Source: Plecoglossus altivelis (taxonomy: Eukaryota > Chordata > Actinopteri > Osmeriformes > Plecoglossidae). Taken from it: a DNA stretch of 64,000 nucleotides. The notes beneath the pieces were generated by a model. The model had not been told where the DNA came from. It did no database searches and saw only the letters and a program-made list of their open reading frames with translations. Both the position numbers and the translations under genes were made by a program. How positions within the stretch are numbered: the stretch's first letter is position 1; the number at the start of each line of letters is the position of its first letter. The stretch spans positions 16,707,239 to 16,771,238 of the forward strand of contig BROE01000022.1 in assembly GCA_036571765.1 (NCBI GenBank), in the 5' to 3' direction. This document shows positions 33,140 through 43,656 of this stretch, piece after piece.

Positions 33140-33485
33140 CAGAGGAGGAGGAGGAGGAGGGGGAGCAGGGGGAAGAGTGGGAAGAGGAAGAAGAGGAGGA
33201 AGAGGAGGAAGAACAAGATGAGGAGGAAGAGGAAGAAGAGGAGGAGGAGGAAGAGGAGGAAGAACAAGATGAGGAGGAAGAGGAGGAAGAGGAAGAGTGG
33301 GAAGAGGAGGAAGAGGAGGAAGAACAAGATGAGGAGGAAGAGGAGGAAGAGGAGGAGGGGAAGAGGAGAAGGTGGAAGAGGAGGAAGAGAAGTATGAGGA
33401 GGAGGGGAGGAAGAGGAGGAGGCAGAAGAGAAGGAGGACGAGGAGGAAGTAGAGGAAGAGGAGAAGGAGAAAAGAGCAAGGAGTG
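33140..33485. repeat. GGAGGAAGA purine minisatellite
   Basis: About 345 bp of nearly pure purine (GAGGAAGAGGAAGAACAAGA). The minus frame is poly-Ser; plus is Arg/Lys/Glu. Artefact frames. Confidence 0.94.
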
Positions 33486-33564
33486 TAGGAACAGCAGAGC
33501 GTCTAATTTATTTTTCTCTGGTTCCTGTCTGATGCAGTCAGACAAGCAGATAGGCAGAGAGGGA

Positions 33565-33690
33565 GGCTGGTAGACAGACAGATAGACAGACAGACGGACG
33601 GACAGACAGACAGACAGACAGGCGGACAGACAGGCGGACAGACAGACAGACTGGTAGACAGACTGGTAGACAGACGTTCAGACTGGCAGG
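33565..33690. repeat. (GACA)n tetranucleotide array
   Basis: GACAGACAGACA with GATA, GACG and GGCG variants. GATA/GACA arrays are common in vertebrate genomes. Confidence 0.92.
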
Positions 33691-34043
33691 TATAGACAAA
33701 CAATAAGTCAGACAAACATTGACTGCCGAAACACGGGACTTTAATCAGCCAGCTTCAATTCAATCACTTTCATTCACTTAGTATTTTCCCGAGATTAAAA
33801 CCACTTCTCAACAAGACGGTCTCCCACAATGGCAATGCTCTGTCAGCAAACTCCTAAACAGTTATAGAAATGACCCATTCAGACGTCATGAATAAATAAT
33901 CTAATGCTAAATGTCACTTTCTGGGTTTTTCAGTGGTTTGGTTAAATGCCTTTCAGAGACCTGCCACATGTGCTGAAAGTATACGTTTCCCATCAAACTT
34001 TAAGCAGCTCGTTTCCAGTCCATCTGCTAATTAAAGACGAGGT
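33691..34043. other. unique block, possible conserved non-coding element
   Basis: AT-rich even-textured sequence (for example AATAAATAATCTAATGCTAA near 33890). Candidate enhancer by composition only. Confidence 0.25.
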
Positions 34044-34125
34044 AGGCAGGAGGAGGCAGGAGGAGGTAGGGGGAGAAGGAGAGGAGGAAGGAGGGGGGGA
34101 AGGAGGCGGGGGCGGAGTCTTTGAC
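34044..34125. repeat. GGAGGAAGG purine tract
   Basis: AGGCAGGAGGAGG and GGAGAAGGAGAGG words. Confidence 0.75.
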
Positions 34126-34251
34126 ACATCATTAAGATTTGATGGGAGGAGGGGTCGAGGAGGCCCCTGGAGACGTGGGCACTCTGGGTGTGGACATTTA
34201 AAACACATCCGGCTGAGCACACTTAGAGTGAGACACAGGGGACCTGTTTTC

Positions 34252-34920
34252 CACTGTCTATCTCTCTCTCTTTCACTTTCATTCTCTATCTCTCCTTCAC
34301 TTTCATTCTCTCTCTCTCTCCTTCACTTTCACTGTCTCTCTCTCTCCTTCACTTTCACTGTCTCTCTCTCTCCTTCACTTTCACTGCCTCTCTCTCTCCT
34401 TCACTTTTATTCTCTCTCTCTCCTTCACTTTCACTGTCTCTCTCTCCTTCACTTTCACTCTCTCTCTCTATCACTTTCACTCTCTCTCCTTCACTTTCAC
34501 TGTCTCTCTCTCCTTCACTTTCACTCTCTCTCCTTCACTTTCACTCTCTCTCTCTCACTTGCACTGTCTTTCTCTCTCGCCTTCACTTTCACTGTCTCTC
34601 TCTCCTTCACTTTCACTGTCTCTCTCTTTCCTTCACTTTCACTGTCTCTCTCTTTCCTTCACTATCACAGTCTCTCTCTCCTTCACTGTCTCTCTCTCTC
34701 CTTTACTTTCACTCTCTCCTTTACTTTCACTCTCTCTCTCCTTCCTGTTCACTCTCTCTCTCTTTATTTCTCTCCTTCACTTTCACTCTTTCTCTCTCTC
34801 TGATTCAGTTTCACTCTCTCCTTTATGTTCTCTCTCTACACTTTCATTATCTTGCCCTCTTTCCCTCTCTCTCTATCAGTCTTACTCTCTCTCTCTTTGT
34901 TAGTCTCACTGTCTCTCGTT
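34252..34920. repeat. CT minisatellite (CTCTCTCCTTCACTTTCACT)
   Basis: About 670 bp of 22-28 bp modules with CTCTCTCCTTCACTTTCACT. The 285-codon Ser/Phe/Thr/Leu frame is an artefact. Confidence 0.94.
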
Positions 34921-35004
34921 CACTAACTGAGTACTCCCCTCAGTCCCTTGTCCTTGTCGTGCAGGTAGTGTGGCTGTGTGGTCACAGGATCCTGAGTTGC
35001 TAGT

Positions 35005-35170
35005 GCAAGTAAGGTTTGTGTGTAGTCACCAGTATATATAGGGTTTGTGTGTAGTCACCAGTATATGTGGGGTTTGTGTGTAGTCACCAGTATATATAGG
35101 GTTTGTGTGTAGTCGCCAGCATATGTAGGGTTCATGTGTTGTCACCAGTATTCATAGGGTTTGTGTACAG
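35005..35170. repeat. 29-bp minisatellite (GGGTTTGTGTGTAGTCACCA)
   Basis: Five to six copies of a 29-bp unit, GGGTTTGTGTGTAGTCACCA followed by GTATATATA or GTATATGTA. Confidence 0.92.
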
Positions 35171-35598
35171 TCATTGTACACATCAGTGTAGATTCCTCTT
35201 AAGACCCTCCCCATTAAGGGGCTCTGCAGCCAATCAGATTATCAGAGGAAGAGGACCTCTTCAGCCAATCTGCTCTGTTGTTTATGTGAATGTGCACTGA
35301 TGATTATTTCATAAAGCTTTGATGTTATTTTTACATTCCGCTTTGATTCGCAGAGATCTGTGGAAGACCCACTAAATGTTGGCTGCATAATAGGATTCAT
35401 TAACTAACTAGCTTCTAGGTTCATACCAGGAGAGGTGTGCCGTCTTCACATCACCTTGCAGCACAGCTGGGAGGAGAGAAAAGCTACCAATTAGCTGTGT
35501 ACTCTGGAGCTCTGGTGGTGCTGACCTACATCTAGAATGCAACAGCCCTCATCTCTTGGGGCGTCCGGCCCCCCTGATCGGGGCTCTGCTGATGCATG
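35171..35598. other. unique block
   Basis: Unique, AT-rich at 35280-35420. No gene recognised. Confidence 0.35.
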
Positions 35599-35599
35599 T

Positions 35600-35668
35600 G
35601 GTTGGCATGTGGTTGGCATGTTGTTGGCATTTTGTTGGCATTTTGTTGGCATGTGGTTGGCATGTTTG
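35600..35668. repeat. 11-bp repeat with phased TTGGC half-sites
   Basis: Six TTGGC words start at 35602, 35613, 35624, 35635, 35646 and 35657, exactly 11 bp apart, each in GTTGGCAT. TTGGC is the NFI half-site core, and 11 bp is close to one helical turn. Confidence 0.9.
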
Positions 35669-35907
35669 TGGATGTGATGTAAGCATGTTGAACAGTCATC
35701 TTTGTAACTCTGTGCTAGATTCTGTAAATGGCCCTTTAAAGCCCTGAGGAATCCAACTCCATACTGCCACAAAATAACAGTTGATTCAGTGAGTGTGTCT
35801 GTGTGTGGTTGGCAGCGACAAGATTTCTGCTCAAGCTGTCCACTCTCCGCCAGGGCGGTAACCATGACGATCCGCCATGTGGCCCTCTGTGATTACCGCT
35901 GGCACGC
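35669..35907. other. unique block
   Basis: Unique DNA with moderate CpG at 35850-35905. No gene recognised. Confidence 0.35.
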
Positions 35908-36097
35908 CCACCCTCCTCCCCTCCCCTCCCTCCCTCCTCCCCTCCACGGTCTTCCGTCCCCCCCGCCCCTCGTTCCTTCTGCCCTAACCTCCATCCCTCC
36001 ATCCCTCCTTCCTTCCTTTCCACTCCTCCATTGTTGGCAAACACTGAGGGAATGTTGGCACGCCGCCCCCTTTCATTCCCCTTCGCCCCCTCCCTCC
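35908..36097. repeat. C-rich polypyrimidine tract before gap
   Basis: CCCTCC, CCATCC and CTTCC words, followed by a less repetitive stretch that runs into the N gap. Confidence 0.8.
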
Positions 36098-36299
36098 NNN
36101 NNNNNNNNNNNNNNNNNNNNNNNNNNNNNNNNNNNNNNNNNNNNNNNNNNNNNNNNNNNNNNNNNNNNNNNNNNNNNNNNNNNNNNNNNNNNNNNNNNNN
36201 NNNNNNNNNNNNNNNNNNNNNNNNNNNNNNNNNNNNNNNNNNNNNNNNNNNNNNNNNNNNNNNNNNNNNNNNNNNNNNNNNNNNNNNNNNNNNNNNNNN
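36098..36299. other. assembly gap (202 N)
   Basis: Run of 202 N between a pyrimidine-rich stretch and the 23-bp tandem array, probably caused by repeat collapse. Confidence 0.99.
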
Positions 36300-36545
36300 A
36301 TATAGAGGCTGTAAACTACAGTATATAGAGGCTGTAAACTACAGTATATGAAGCTGTAAACTACAGTATATAGAGGCTGTAAACTACAGTATATAGAGGC
36401 TGTAAACTACAGTATATAGAGGCTGGAAACTACAGAACACAGTCTATAGGCTGTGACCACAGTATGTAGAGGCTGGAAACTACAGTACATAGAGCCAGTG
36501 ACTACAGTATATAGGGTTTAACTACAGTACATTGAGCCAGTGACT
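36300..36545. repeat. 23-bp minisatellite (TATAGAGGCTGTAAACTACAG)
   Basis: About ten copies of a 23-bp unit. Copies next to the gap are nearly identical and those to the right are diverged, so the array probably extends into the gap. Confidence 0.93.
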
Positions 36546-36767
36546 ACAGAGGAGCTGGGCTTTGCTGGGTAGAGATTTAGTGCTGGCAGAATTTAGTGAC
36601 GTACAGGGACAAAGTGAACTGCTCCTTCCATGAGAGCCAGTCTCTCCCTGATGCTGGCATGTTCTTTCTGATTTGTGTTGAGCACAGCTCATGCTTTATA
36701 AATATTTACAGCGCAGAGAGATGTGCTGCCGCCCCCACCCACAGTTTCTTTTCTCTTCCTGCGCGTG

Positions 36768-36907
36768 TTTGTGTAAGCCTGTGTGTGTGTCCGTGTGTGT
36801 CTGCGTGTGCGTTTGCGGTAGTGTGTACGTGTGAGCGCGCGCGTGTGCGGGGGCGTACGTGCGAGCATGCATGTGCGCGCGTGCGCGCGTGTGTTGTTGT
36901 GCGCGTT
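36768..36907. repeat. GT/GC alternating tract (Z-DNA-prone)
   Basis: GTGTGTGTCCGTGTGT, GAGCGCGCGCGTGTGC and GTGCGCGCGTGCGCGC words; long purine-pyrimidine alternation. Confidence 0.85.
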
Positions 36908-37434
36908 TGATTTGGATTCAAAGGCAGAGCAGCTCAAGATCAGATCCATCAACAGAGATGTTACCTGAACCAGCGACCGGCTTCAAGTTGCCATGTAGGA
37001 GGAGCGGAGAGGAGCGGAGAGGAGCAGAGAGAAGTTCAGAGGAGAGCAGGGAGGAGGCCGTACCTCCAGTGGCGTGCCGACCCGGGCAGATGAGACCTGT
37101 CTCCACGGAGGTCCGTGGACCTCGCAGCCCCCTCGCCTGCAGGCCAGAGAAGCCCAGGCTGGGCTCAGGCTGAGCCCGGCTCCGGCCTCTGTTGTGCTCC
37201 ACCACAGGCTCCATGCCTCAGCTGCAGCGCAGCTGGATGGTGAATACATTACAGACGCTTCAGTCAACCTGCACTCTCAAGTGTTCAACACTGTTTGATG
37301 ACCAGATTATTCGCCTATTATGGCGGTGAATGCGGCGGTGTAATGGTTGGGGTTTAATCCGTGAATGCTATGCTAATGTTGCGCACTGTGATTGTTGTTT
37401 GTAATGAGTCCGGACAGCCATGAGGAGGTCCTCT
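36908..37434. other. unique block
   Basis: Includes GGAGCGGAGA direct repeats at 37000-37025 and an AT-rich part at 37240-37400. Frames on both strands match nothing. Confidence 0.35.
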
Positions 37435-37700
37435 CCCGCTACTCCCACGCTCCTCTTTCTTTCTCCCTCCTTCGCCTCGCGCTCTCTCCCTCTGTCTCCC
37501 TCCGTCTCTCTTTGTCTCTCCCTCCTCCATCTCTCTTCACCTTCTCTTCTTTGTCCATTCACTGTCTTTCACCATTGCACGGATGGCAGGACTGCAGCAC
37601 CTCTCTGCAAGCACACACACACTCACACACACACGTACACACACACACACACACACTCACACACACACACTCACACACGTACACACACACAGTAAACACA
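37435..37700. repeat. CT-rich tract and (CA)n array
   Basis: CT-rich at 37435-37555; CA-rich at 37609-37700 with CACTCACACA interruptions. Confidence 0.88.
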
Positions 37701-38069
37701 TCCCATCCCTCCCTGCACACTGCTGTGTAAACACTATTTAATCCCACTTACACTTCAGTGGCCAGGGACTGCCAGCCATATATTTAGACTGGCTGCAGGG
37801 CACACTGTAAATCCCCAGCTCTGCACGAATAGTGAGCAGGGCCTTGGACCGAGGCGGAGGCTTGATTCTCAGGGCTGGAGGAACGCGATCGTACCTGGGA
37901 GTCAGCTTCCCCTGCTTGGGGAGAGATCAGGCGGGCAGATGGGCCAGGCGGCCAAACGCGTCTGTCCCCATGAAGGGTCAGCGAATCGGGTGCCGTTCGT
38001 CGGTTAAAGGCAGAGGAGGAGGAGAGGAACAGTTGGAGATCCCGTTTTTGCAACAGCTGTTGTTGCCCC
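37701..38069. other. unique block
   Basis: Unique sequence with several CG words. No gene recognised. Confidence 0.35.
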
Positions 38070-38280
38070 CCTTGTGTGTGTGTGTGTGTGTCTGTGTGTG
38101 TGTGCGCGTGCGCACGCGCGTGTGGGAGTGTGTGCGTGCCATCACAGGGGCATCCGAGCGCAGGCCTCCGGAGGGAACGGGGAAGGAGTGGGGGGAGGGA
38201 GAAAGACGAAGAGGAGGATGAGGAGGGAGGGGCGGATGGAGGAAGATGAGGGGGGTGGTGGTGGTGGGGAGAGTCCTTGA
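38070..38280. repeat. (GT)n/(GC)n tract and G-rich tract
   Basis: GT run ending GCGCGTGCGCACGCGCG at about 38104-38120, then, after a short unique spacer, G-rich purine sequence at 38170-38275. Confidence 0.82.
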
Positions 38281-38483
38281 CATGGCAGCCAAATGTCAGC
38301 ATGCTTTTAACCTGGCCCGGCAGAGGCCGCAACAACAGATGCCTTCCGCCAACCAGTGAAATGTCAACGGCTCTTAACCTCTGCGAGGAGCGGGCCAGAG
38401 AGTCCGACAGGCCAGAGTGGCCACTTGTCTCTGAGATTTCTGTAAATGTCAGGAGCCATTTCCCTGCCCAGTCGATTCCCCGG
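38281..38483. promoter_or_regulatory. possible conserved non-coding element
   Basis: About 200 bp of even, unique texture between two low-complexity tracts (ATGTCAGCATGCTTTTAACC onward). Such islands are often conserved enhancers; untested. Confidence 0.2.
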
Positions 38484-38800
38484 AGACAGAGAGAGAAGAG
38501 GGGAGACGGGGAGAGAGCCACGGAGGATGAGAGAGAGGCGGGGAGATGGGGGGAGGGAGATAGAGAAGAGAGAGAAGAGAAGGAGACCGAGAGAAAGAGG
38601 GAGGAGAGAGTGAGGGAGAGGGCGAGGGAGGAAAGAGGGAGGGTGGGAGAGAGCAGAGAGAGAGGAGAAAAAATGAGAGGGAGACAGAGAGAGGAGAAAG
38701 CGCATAAGGGAGAGAGTGAGGGAGACAGAGAGAGTGTGAGGGGGAGAGAGAGAAAGGAAGGGAAAGAGGAAGAGAGAGATAGCGGAAGAGAGAGAGGCAG
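38484..38800. repeat. GA-rich tract
   Basis: More than 300 bp of GAGAGA, GGGAGA and GACAGA words. Frames on both strands are artefacts. Confidence 0.92.
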
Positions 38801-38869
38801 CAGACAAAGAAACTGTAAAAAATGGAAAGAGAGATGCAGCACTTAGTATCCTCCACTGCAGAAGTATGA

Positions 38870-39035
38870 GGGTGTGTGTGTGTGTCTGCGGGGATCTGTT
38901 TGTGTGCGTGTCTGTGTACAGTCTGTGTGTGTAATGTATCTATCTATGAGTATGTATGTGTGTGCGCGCATGTACATGTGTGTATCTCTGTGTGTGGATG
39001 TGGACGCGTCTGTGTGTGTGTGTGTTGTTTGGGGT
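38870..39035. repeat. GT-rich tract
   Basis: Interrupted GT repeats with TATCTATC and GCGCGC words. Confidence 0.85.
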
Positions 39036-39369
39036 GTAAGGGCTGTATCGGTGAGGATATCAGCTTTCGCAGAAAGACAGCAATGTCACGCTCTCTGCTC
39101 CTGCGGTGTCCTATGTCAGTCTGCTGCACTTGCCCTGACCACAGCACACAGCACACACACCCACACACTCACCCATCAGGCCAGCTGAGACACACCCAGC
39201 ACCCACCAACAGCGGTCAGGGTTCCAGTCTGGCCACATGTAAAGCCGATGGTGACTTGGCTCTCTGAGAGGGAAGGAGCAGCAAGCAATGCTAAATAGAC
39301 AGAATTAGTTGCAACTCAGTCACCAGGACCTCTGGCTGAATGAACCAGCAGGGATCAATAGCGTCTTCT
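39036..39369. other. unique block
   Basis: Unique apart from a short CA run near 39150. No gene recognised. Confidence 0.35.
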
Positions 39370-39565
39370 GATGCACACACACGCACACACACACATATGC
39401 ATACACGCACACACATGCATACACACACACGCATACACCCACGCACCCACACGCACGCAGGCGGAACAGAAGAATGGACAGAATTCAATAGCCGAAAAAT
39501 ACTCTCAACGCCGACCCTCCGATTTCCACCTTGCTGTCACACACTTGAGCGGCCAGGCTCACACA

Positions 39566-39596
<31 letters not shown>

Positions 39597-39605
39597 GCGC
39601 GCACA
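39370..39605. repeat. cryptic CA repeats with ATGCATAC words
   Basis: CACACACGCATACACCC words at 39370-39465 and a clean (CA)n run at about 39568-39594, separated by about 100 bp of unique DNA. Confidence 0.85.
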
Positions 39606-39741
39606 CATTACCAGGGTTCAGAAGGACAAATCGTTCTCAGATGTGTCGATGGCAATCTGGAGCCGAGCAGCAATCAATGCCGCGTTTCATTCGCTCACAC
39701 CCACGTGCAGCACCTCTCACATCAGCCCTGCAGCCCTCCTA

Positions 39742-39757
39742 CTCCCCCCCCCCCTCC
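39742..39757. repeat. poly-C run
   Basis: Run of 12 C followed by TCCCC. Confidence 0.8.
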
Positions 39758-39771
39758 CCTGGCTCTCCAGC

Positions 39772-39789
39772 CCAGCCCCGCGGGGCTGG
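39772..39789. repeat. 18-bp perfect palindrome
   Basis: CCAGCCCCGCGGGGCTGG reads the same on both strands, all GC except for the A/T pair in CAG/CTG. It can extrude as a short hairpin and lies next to a CpG-rich block. Confidence 0.95.
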
Positions 39790-39814
39790 AGAGGCCATGT
39801 AGAACACGCTGCAC

Positions 39815-40010
39815 GAACAGAAGAAAGCACTCCGCACCTCCGTCGGAACGGGGCCCAACCGACCGTGCGCGGAGGCCCCCGGGCTCGCTGGAGGACGGCC
39901 GGGGAGCAGGCAGGGAGGAGCGGGGCCACCCTCTGGAGCTCAGGCACATGTAAACACGGACAGGGCAGGAGACGACACGGCCCCTGACGATCCTAGTACA
40001 CGGAGACCGG
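39815..40010. promoter_or_regulatory. small CpG-rich block
   Basis: CG-dense unique sequence (GGGGCCCAACCGACCGTGCG near 39850). Could be a small CpG island or regulatory element; no exon recognised. Confidence 0.3.
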
Positions 40011-40017
40011 GCCAGGA

Positions 40018-40332
40018 GCAGGGAGCAGGGAGGGAGGGTGGAGGGAGGAGGCGGAGGAGGGAGAGGAGGGTTAAGTGACGAGGGAGAGATGGGAGAGGAG
40101 GAGGAAAGGGAGGAGGGAGAGCAGGGAGGGTGGGAGGAGAGGGGAGAAAGAGAGGAGTGGTGGGAGGAGGGAAAGGATAGAGAAGGGAGGAAAAGACAGA
40201 GGAAGAGGGAAGGCGAGAAGAGGCAGAGGGAGGCGGGGAAGGGGAGAAAGTGGAGGAGGGGTTGGAGGGAGGGGAGATGGGGGAATAGCAAAGTGGGGGT
40301 AGGAAGAGGGGGGAGGGAGGGAAGACCGAGCG
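40018..40332. repeat. GGAGGGAGAGG purine tract
   Basis: About 315 bp of nearly pure purine. Pro/Ser/Leu frames on minus and Arg/Gly/Glu frames on plus are artefacts. Confidence 0.93.
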
Positions 40333-41149
40333 GGACAAAAGTGAATGGCACTGAAACAGTGCAGAGCCTTAATTATACATTTTAAAGTGTCAAACGCTTT
40401 CAAAAAGAAGGTTTATAAAGCGCCATCGCGACACTCCTGTTAAAATTGCCAATCCACTTGGCATTAGTCAGAGCTATTAAGTGAAGCAGGGAACAGCCAC
40501 TGAACCAATCTCTATCTTCAGAGAATCTTAAGATGCGTGAAGATAATATGGAAATGTTCCGTGCTGGGAGGAAGCGGAGAGACTCCGTCACCTTCACGGT
40601 AATGGAGAGAGCGTCATGGGCGGATCTCTGCAGACTCCACACCTGAGGCTGCATCTTCAATGGGCCCACTACAGGACCGAGACATGCCCAGCCCTCTATT
40701 TTACACGGTGACTCCAGGACATTAGCACATCCAGTCCTCCACCCTATACGGTGACCCCAGCACATCAAAATGCACAAGAGAGAGAGACAGAAATACACAA
40801 GGCGCCTAGGACCTATTCCTAGCCGTATATTAGCCAGCGCAATCAGCTTCCCTATTCATTAGCTCTCTCAGGGCCCAGTCCAGCCCTGTTCCAGACATTA
40901 GCTGATTTAGACCTGCTATTAGCGCCGGCTTCACCAGTCTGACAGGCATGTGACTTTGGGCTCTGTCATTAATTCTCATTTGTACATCTGAACACACCCT
41001 CTTTGTTCAGTTAACGATGAAAAACGACGGGTTCCCGCAGGATCCGGATAACGTGCTTGATTTAATATTGATGCATCGTCACTGCGGCCCAAAGTCGCCC
41101 GCCATTGTGGGGACTCGCAAAACGCGAGCGCACGCGAGGGGAATAACAT
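40333..41149. promoter_or_regulatory. unique block, best conserved non-coding candidate
   Basis: Long unique stretch. At 40365-40560 it is AT-rich with TTAATTATAC and GATAATATGGAAATG words, and has the dyad GCCAA-TCCAC-TTGGC at about 40446-40462. At 40820-40990 a second even AT-rich block follows. Texture and spacing resemble developmental enhancers; no coding frame recognised. Confidence 0.35.
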
Positions 41150-41159
41150 GTATACACAA

Positions 41160-41192
<33 letters not shown>

Positions 41193-41299
41193 CCGTTAGA
41201 ACACAGCGGATGTACACACACGTACTGTCCCTTGGTGGGTTTTCACAGCAGACACAGCAGAGAGAATCTCATCTCGCCAACCCCAGGAGACACTGTCAC

Positions 41300-41334
<35 letters not shown>

Positions 41335-41490
41335 CACACCCCAGGCCCTCTCTCTTTCTCAGTCTTATCTTCCTAACACACACACACAGGCACATTCACA
41401 CACACACACAAACAAAATGTTGCTTACAGTTAGTGGCACCCATACCCATATTTTCATGTACATACAGCACACGCACACACGCGCACGCAC
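41150..41490. repeat. cluster of (CA)n runs
   Basis: CA runs at about 41160-41193, 41296-41340, 41378-41411 and 41468-41490, separated by unique pieces. Confidence 0.9.
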
Positions 41491-42225
41491 TTTCTCAAAA
41501 GTGTCTCTCTCGAATACATTGTCTCACACCCTCCCCTGTAAAAGTCTAGAAGATGTTGAACAAGGTAACACAATATACCAGAAGAATGATGCCGCTGAAA
41601 AACAGCGTGAATAAATCGCAAGGACAACGAAATGAAAACGACAAGTGTTTATTTCTACACATTAAATGAGCAGGAGAGAGAAGTGGGTGGTACCGAAAGG
41701 AACCTAATGGAAACGGTCCCTAATCTAATCGAGGATTGTAATTAACTACTGAGTAAAGTAATCAAAAACACAAGCCTGGACACATCCCCCAACTCACTGG
41801 CGGATTTCGACAAAAGTTACCTACTCACGTACGAGAGAGTAGCTCTCATTTGTTTTTCCTGGAAATGAACCGTGACAAAGAAAATGGATCAGGAATCTTT
41901 CCGCCAAACCAGGTATTCTAGACCTTGTTTCTGGGTTTATTGGGTTACCCCCTTCACTTGGATCAGGTGTGCTGGAGCAGGGAAACATCTGAACCATGCA
42001 GGACAGAGGGTGACCTGAGAACCAGGGTGGACCGCCCCTGAGCTCATCTGTAGCGAGGGGACAGTGGTGAACATGTGGCTTGACAGCCTTTTGTCATGGC
42101 CACCTGCTGATTGAGATGATGACGAACCAATAGCAGCAGGACGCCAGGAAGAGCAACATCGTAAAGAGAGACGAGGGAGAGGAAACAGGCGAGGACTCAG
42201 GAAGCAACACTGGCTGCCTGGTCCA
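41491..42225. other. unique block
   Basis: Unique DNA, AT-rich at 41560-41900. No gene recognised. Confidence 0.4.
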
Positions 42226-42443
42226 TAACACACACAGCACACACCACACCACACACACACCACACACACACCACACACAGCACACACACACCACACACAC
42301 TACACACAGCACACACACACCACACACACACACCACACACACCACACACAGCACACACAGCACACACACACAGCACACACAGCACACACACAGCACACTC
42401 ACACACACAGCACACACACCACACGCAGCACACACACACAGCG
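42226..42443. repeat. CA satellite (CACACCACACACAG modules)
   Basis: About 215 bp of ACACACACCACAC and CACACAGCACACAC modules. The minus frame is Cys/Val repeats, an artefact. It is complementary to 42696-42893. Confidence 0.94.
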
Positions 42444-42695
42444 GTGTGACAGATAGCAGGCTGCTTATAAGGGTTGGGGAGAAGTGAAGGGCACTGACAT
42501 CATCCTTCCTTTGGCCAGTTGAAAGTGATGAGTCCACTCTTCCTGTCCAGAACTCTGCCAATAGGAGGCTGTGTATCAACTCAGCCAGGAAGCTTGTCTC
42601 CCTACAGCCACTCACTGCACTGCCTGTTCTGGTCCAGCTTAGCGCACTCTGGTGCTGGCTAGGCAGTCACATTCACACTGCAGATGTATATGTGC
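42444..42695. other. unique spacer between CA and GT arrays
   Basis: About 250 bp of unique DNA that would form the loop if the flanking arrays pair. Confidence 0.5.
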
Positions 42696-42893
42696 GAGTG
42701 TGTTGTTGCGTGCGTGCTTGTGTGTGTGTGTGAGTGTGTGTTCTTGTGTGTGTGTGTATGTGTGAGTGTACATGAGTGTGTGTGTGTGTGTGTGCGTGTG
42801 TGAGTATGAGTGTGTGCGTGTATGTGGTGTATGTGTGTGTGGTGTGTGTGTGTGTGGTGTGTGTGTGTGTGTGGTGTGGTGTGTGTGTGTGTG
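42696..42893. repeat. GT satellite (GTGTGGTGTG modules)
   Basis: GT runs with GTGTGTGTGGTGTGTGTG modules in the right half, the reverse complement of the array at 42226-42443. Confidence 0.94.
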
Positions 42894-43286
42894 CTGAGGT
42901 GCTGGCAGGAGGGAGGCAGGATTCCTCAGAGGGAATGTGCTGACTAAGCCTGGGGTCGGAATCCTGGAGAGTTCCAGAAGCCCTCTCCAGCCTTATCAGC
43001 TAATGGGATAACAGGATGAAAGGTTCTGAAGCGCACCCCACTGTCATGGTGACGGGAGAACGTTCCAGAGCTTGTCCGGTGTGCGCTACCGGAGGGTCGT
43101 TCGGACAGACATCATGAATAACGCTCTGACAAGATATCATAAATGAAAGGTTTCATATTCATGAAAGGAATTTGTTGATGAAGACACGGTCCCTGTGAAA
43201 TCATTGTCTGTTGTCGCTGGTCTCCTAGAATCTACATTCAGTAGAAGGATGGAGCCTTGTCCACCTGTTTCGAACAGATTTCTCTC
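42894..43286. other. unique block
   Basis: Unique; 43100-43230 is AT-rich and even-textured (ATCATAAATGAAAGG). No gene recognised. Confidence 0.35.
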
Positions 43287-43572
43287 CTGCGCGCGCACAC
43301 ACAGATACACACACACACAAACAGACATGTGAACAAGCGCACACACATATTCATAGTCATTCACAGATAAACACACACCTACACACTGACAGGTGCGCGC
43401 ACACACACATGCAAATACACATGCATGCACCCACGCACACAGACAGACAAGTACACATCTTCAACCACACACAGACAGAAGCGCATGCACACATGCAAAC
43501 GCCCACACGGACACACACTCGCGCACCGCCCCACACACACACAAACAGGCACCCACACACACACACACATGC
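43287..43572. repeat. cryptic CA repeat
   Basis: CACACA, ATGCATGCA and CACGCACA words over nearly 290 bp. Confidence 0.88.
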
Positions 43573-43656
43573 ATGCCCAGATCTCCTCAGGGAAAGATAC
43601 CACACACCGATCAATAGAAATAATGAATATGGTTATGAAGCAGGCAGGAGATTGGT

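Noticed and set aside
32703..33545. 280-codon poly-Ser minus frame
   Set aside because: Purine tract complement.
37784..38842. 352-codon minus-strand frame
   Set aside because: Mostly GA-tract complement joined to a short unique part with no recognisable domain or splice sites.
40038..40351. Pro/Ser-rich minus frames and Gly/Arg/Glu plus frame
   Set aside because: Purine tract; no independent evidence.
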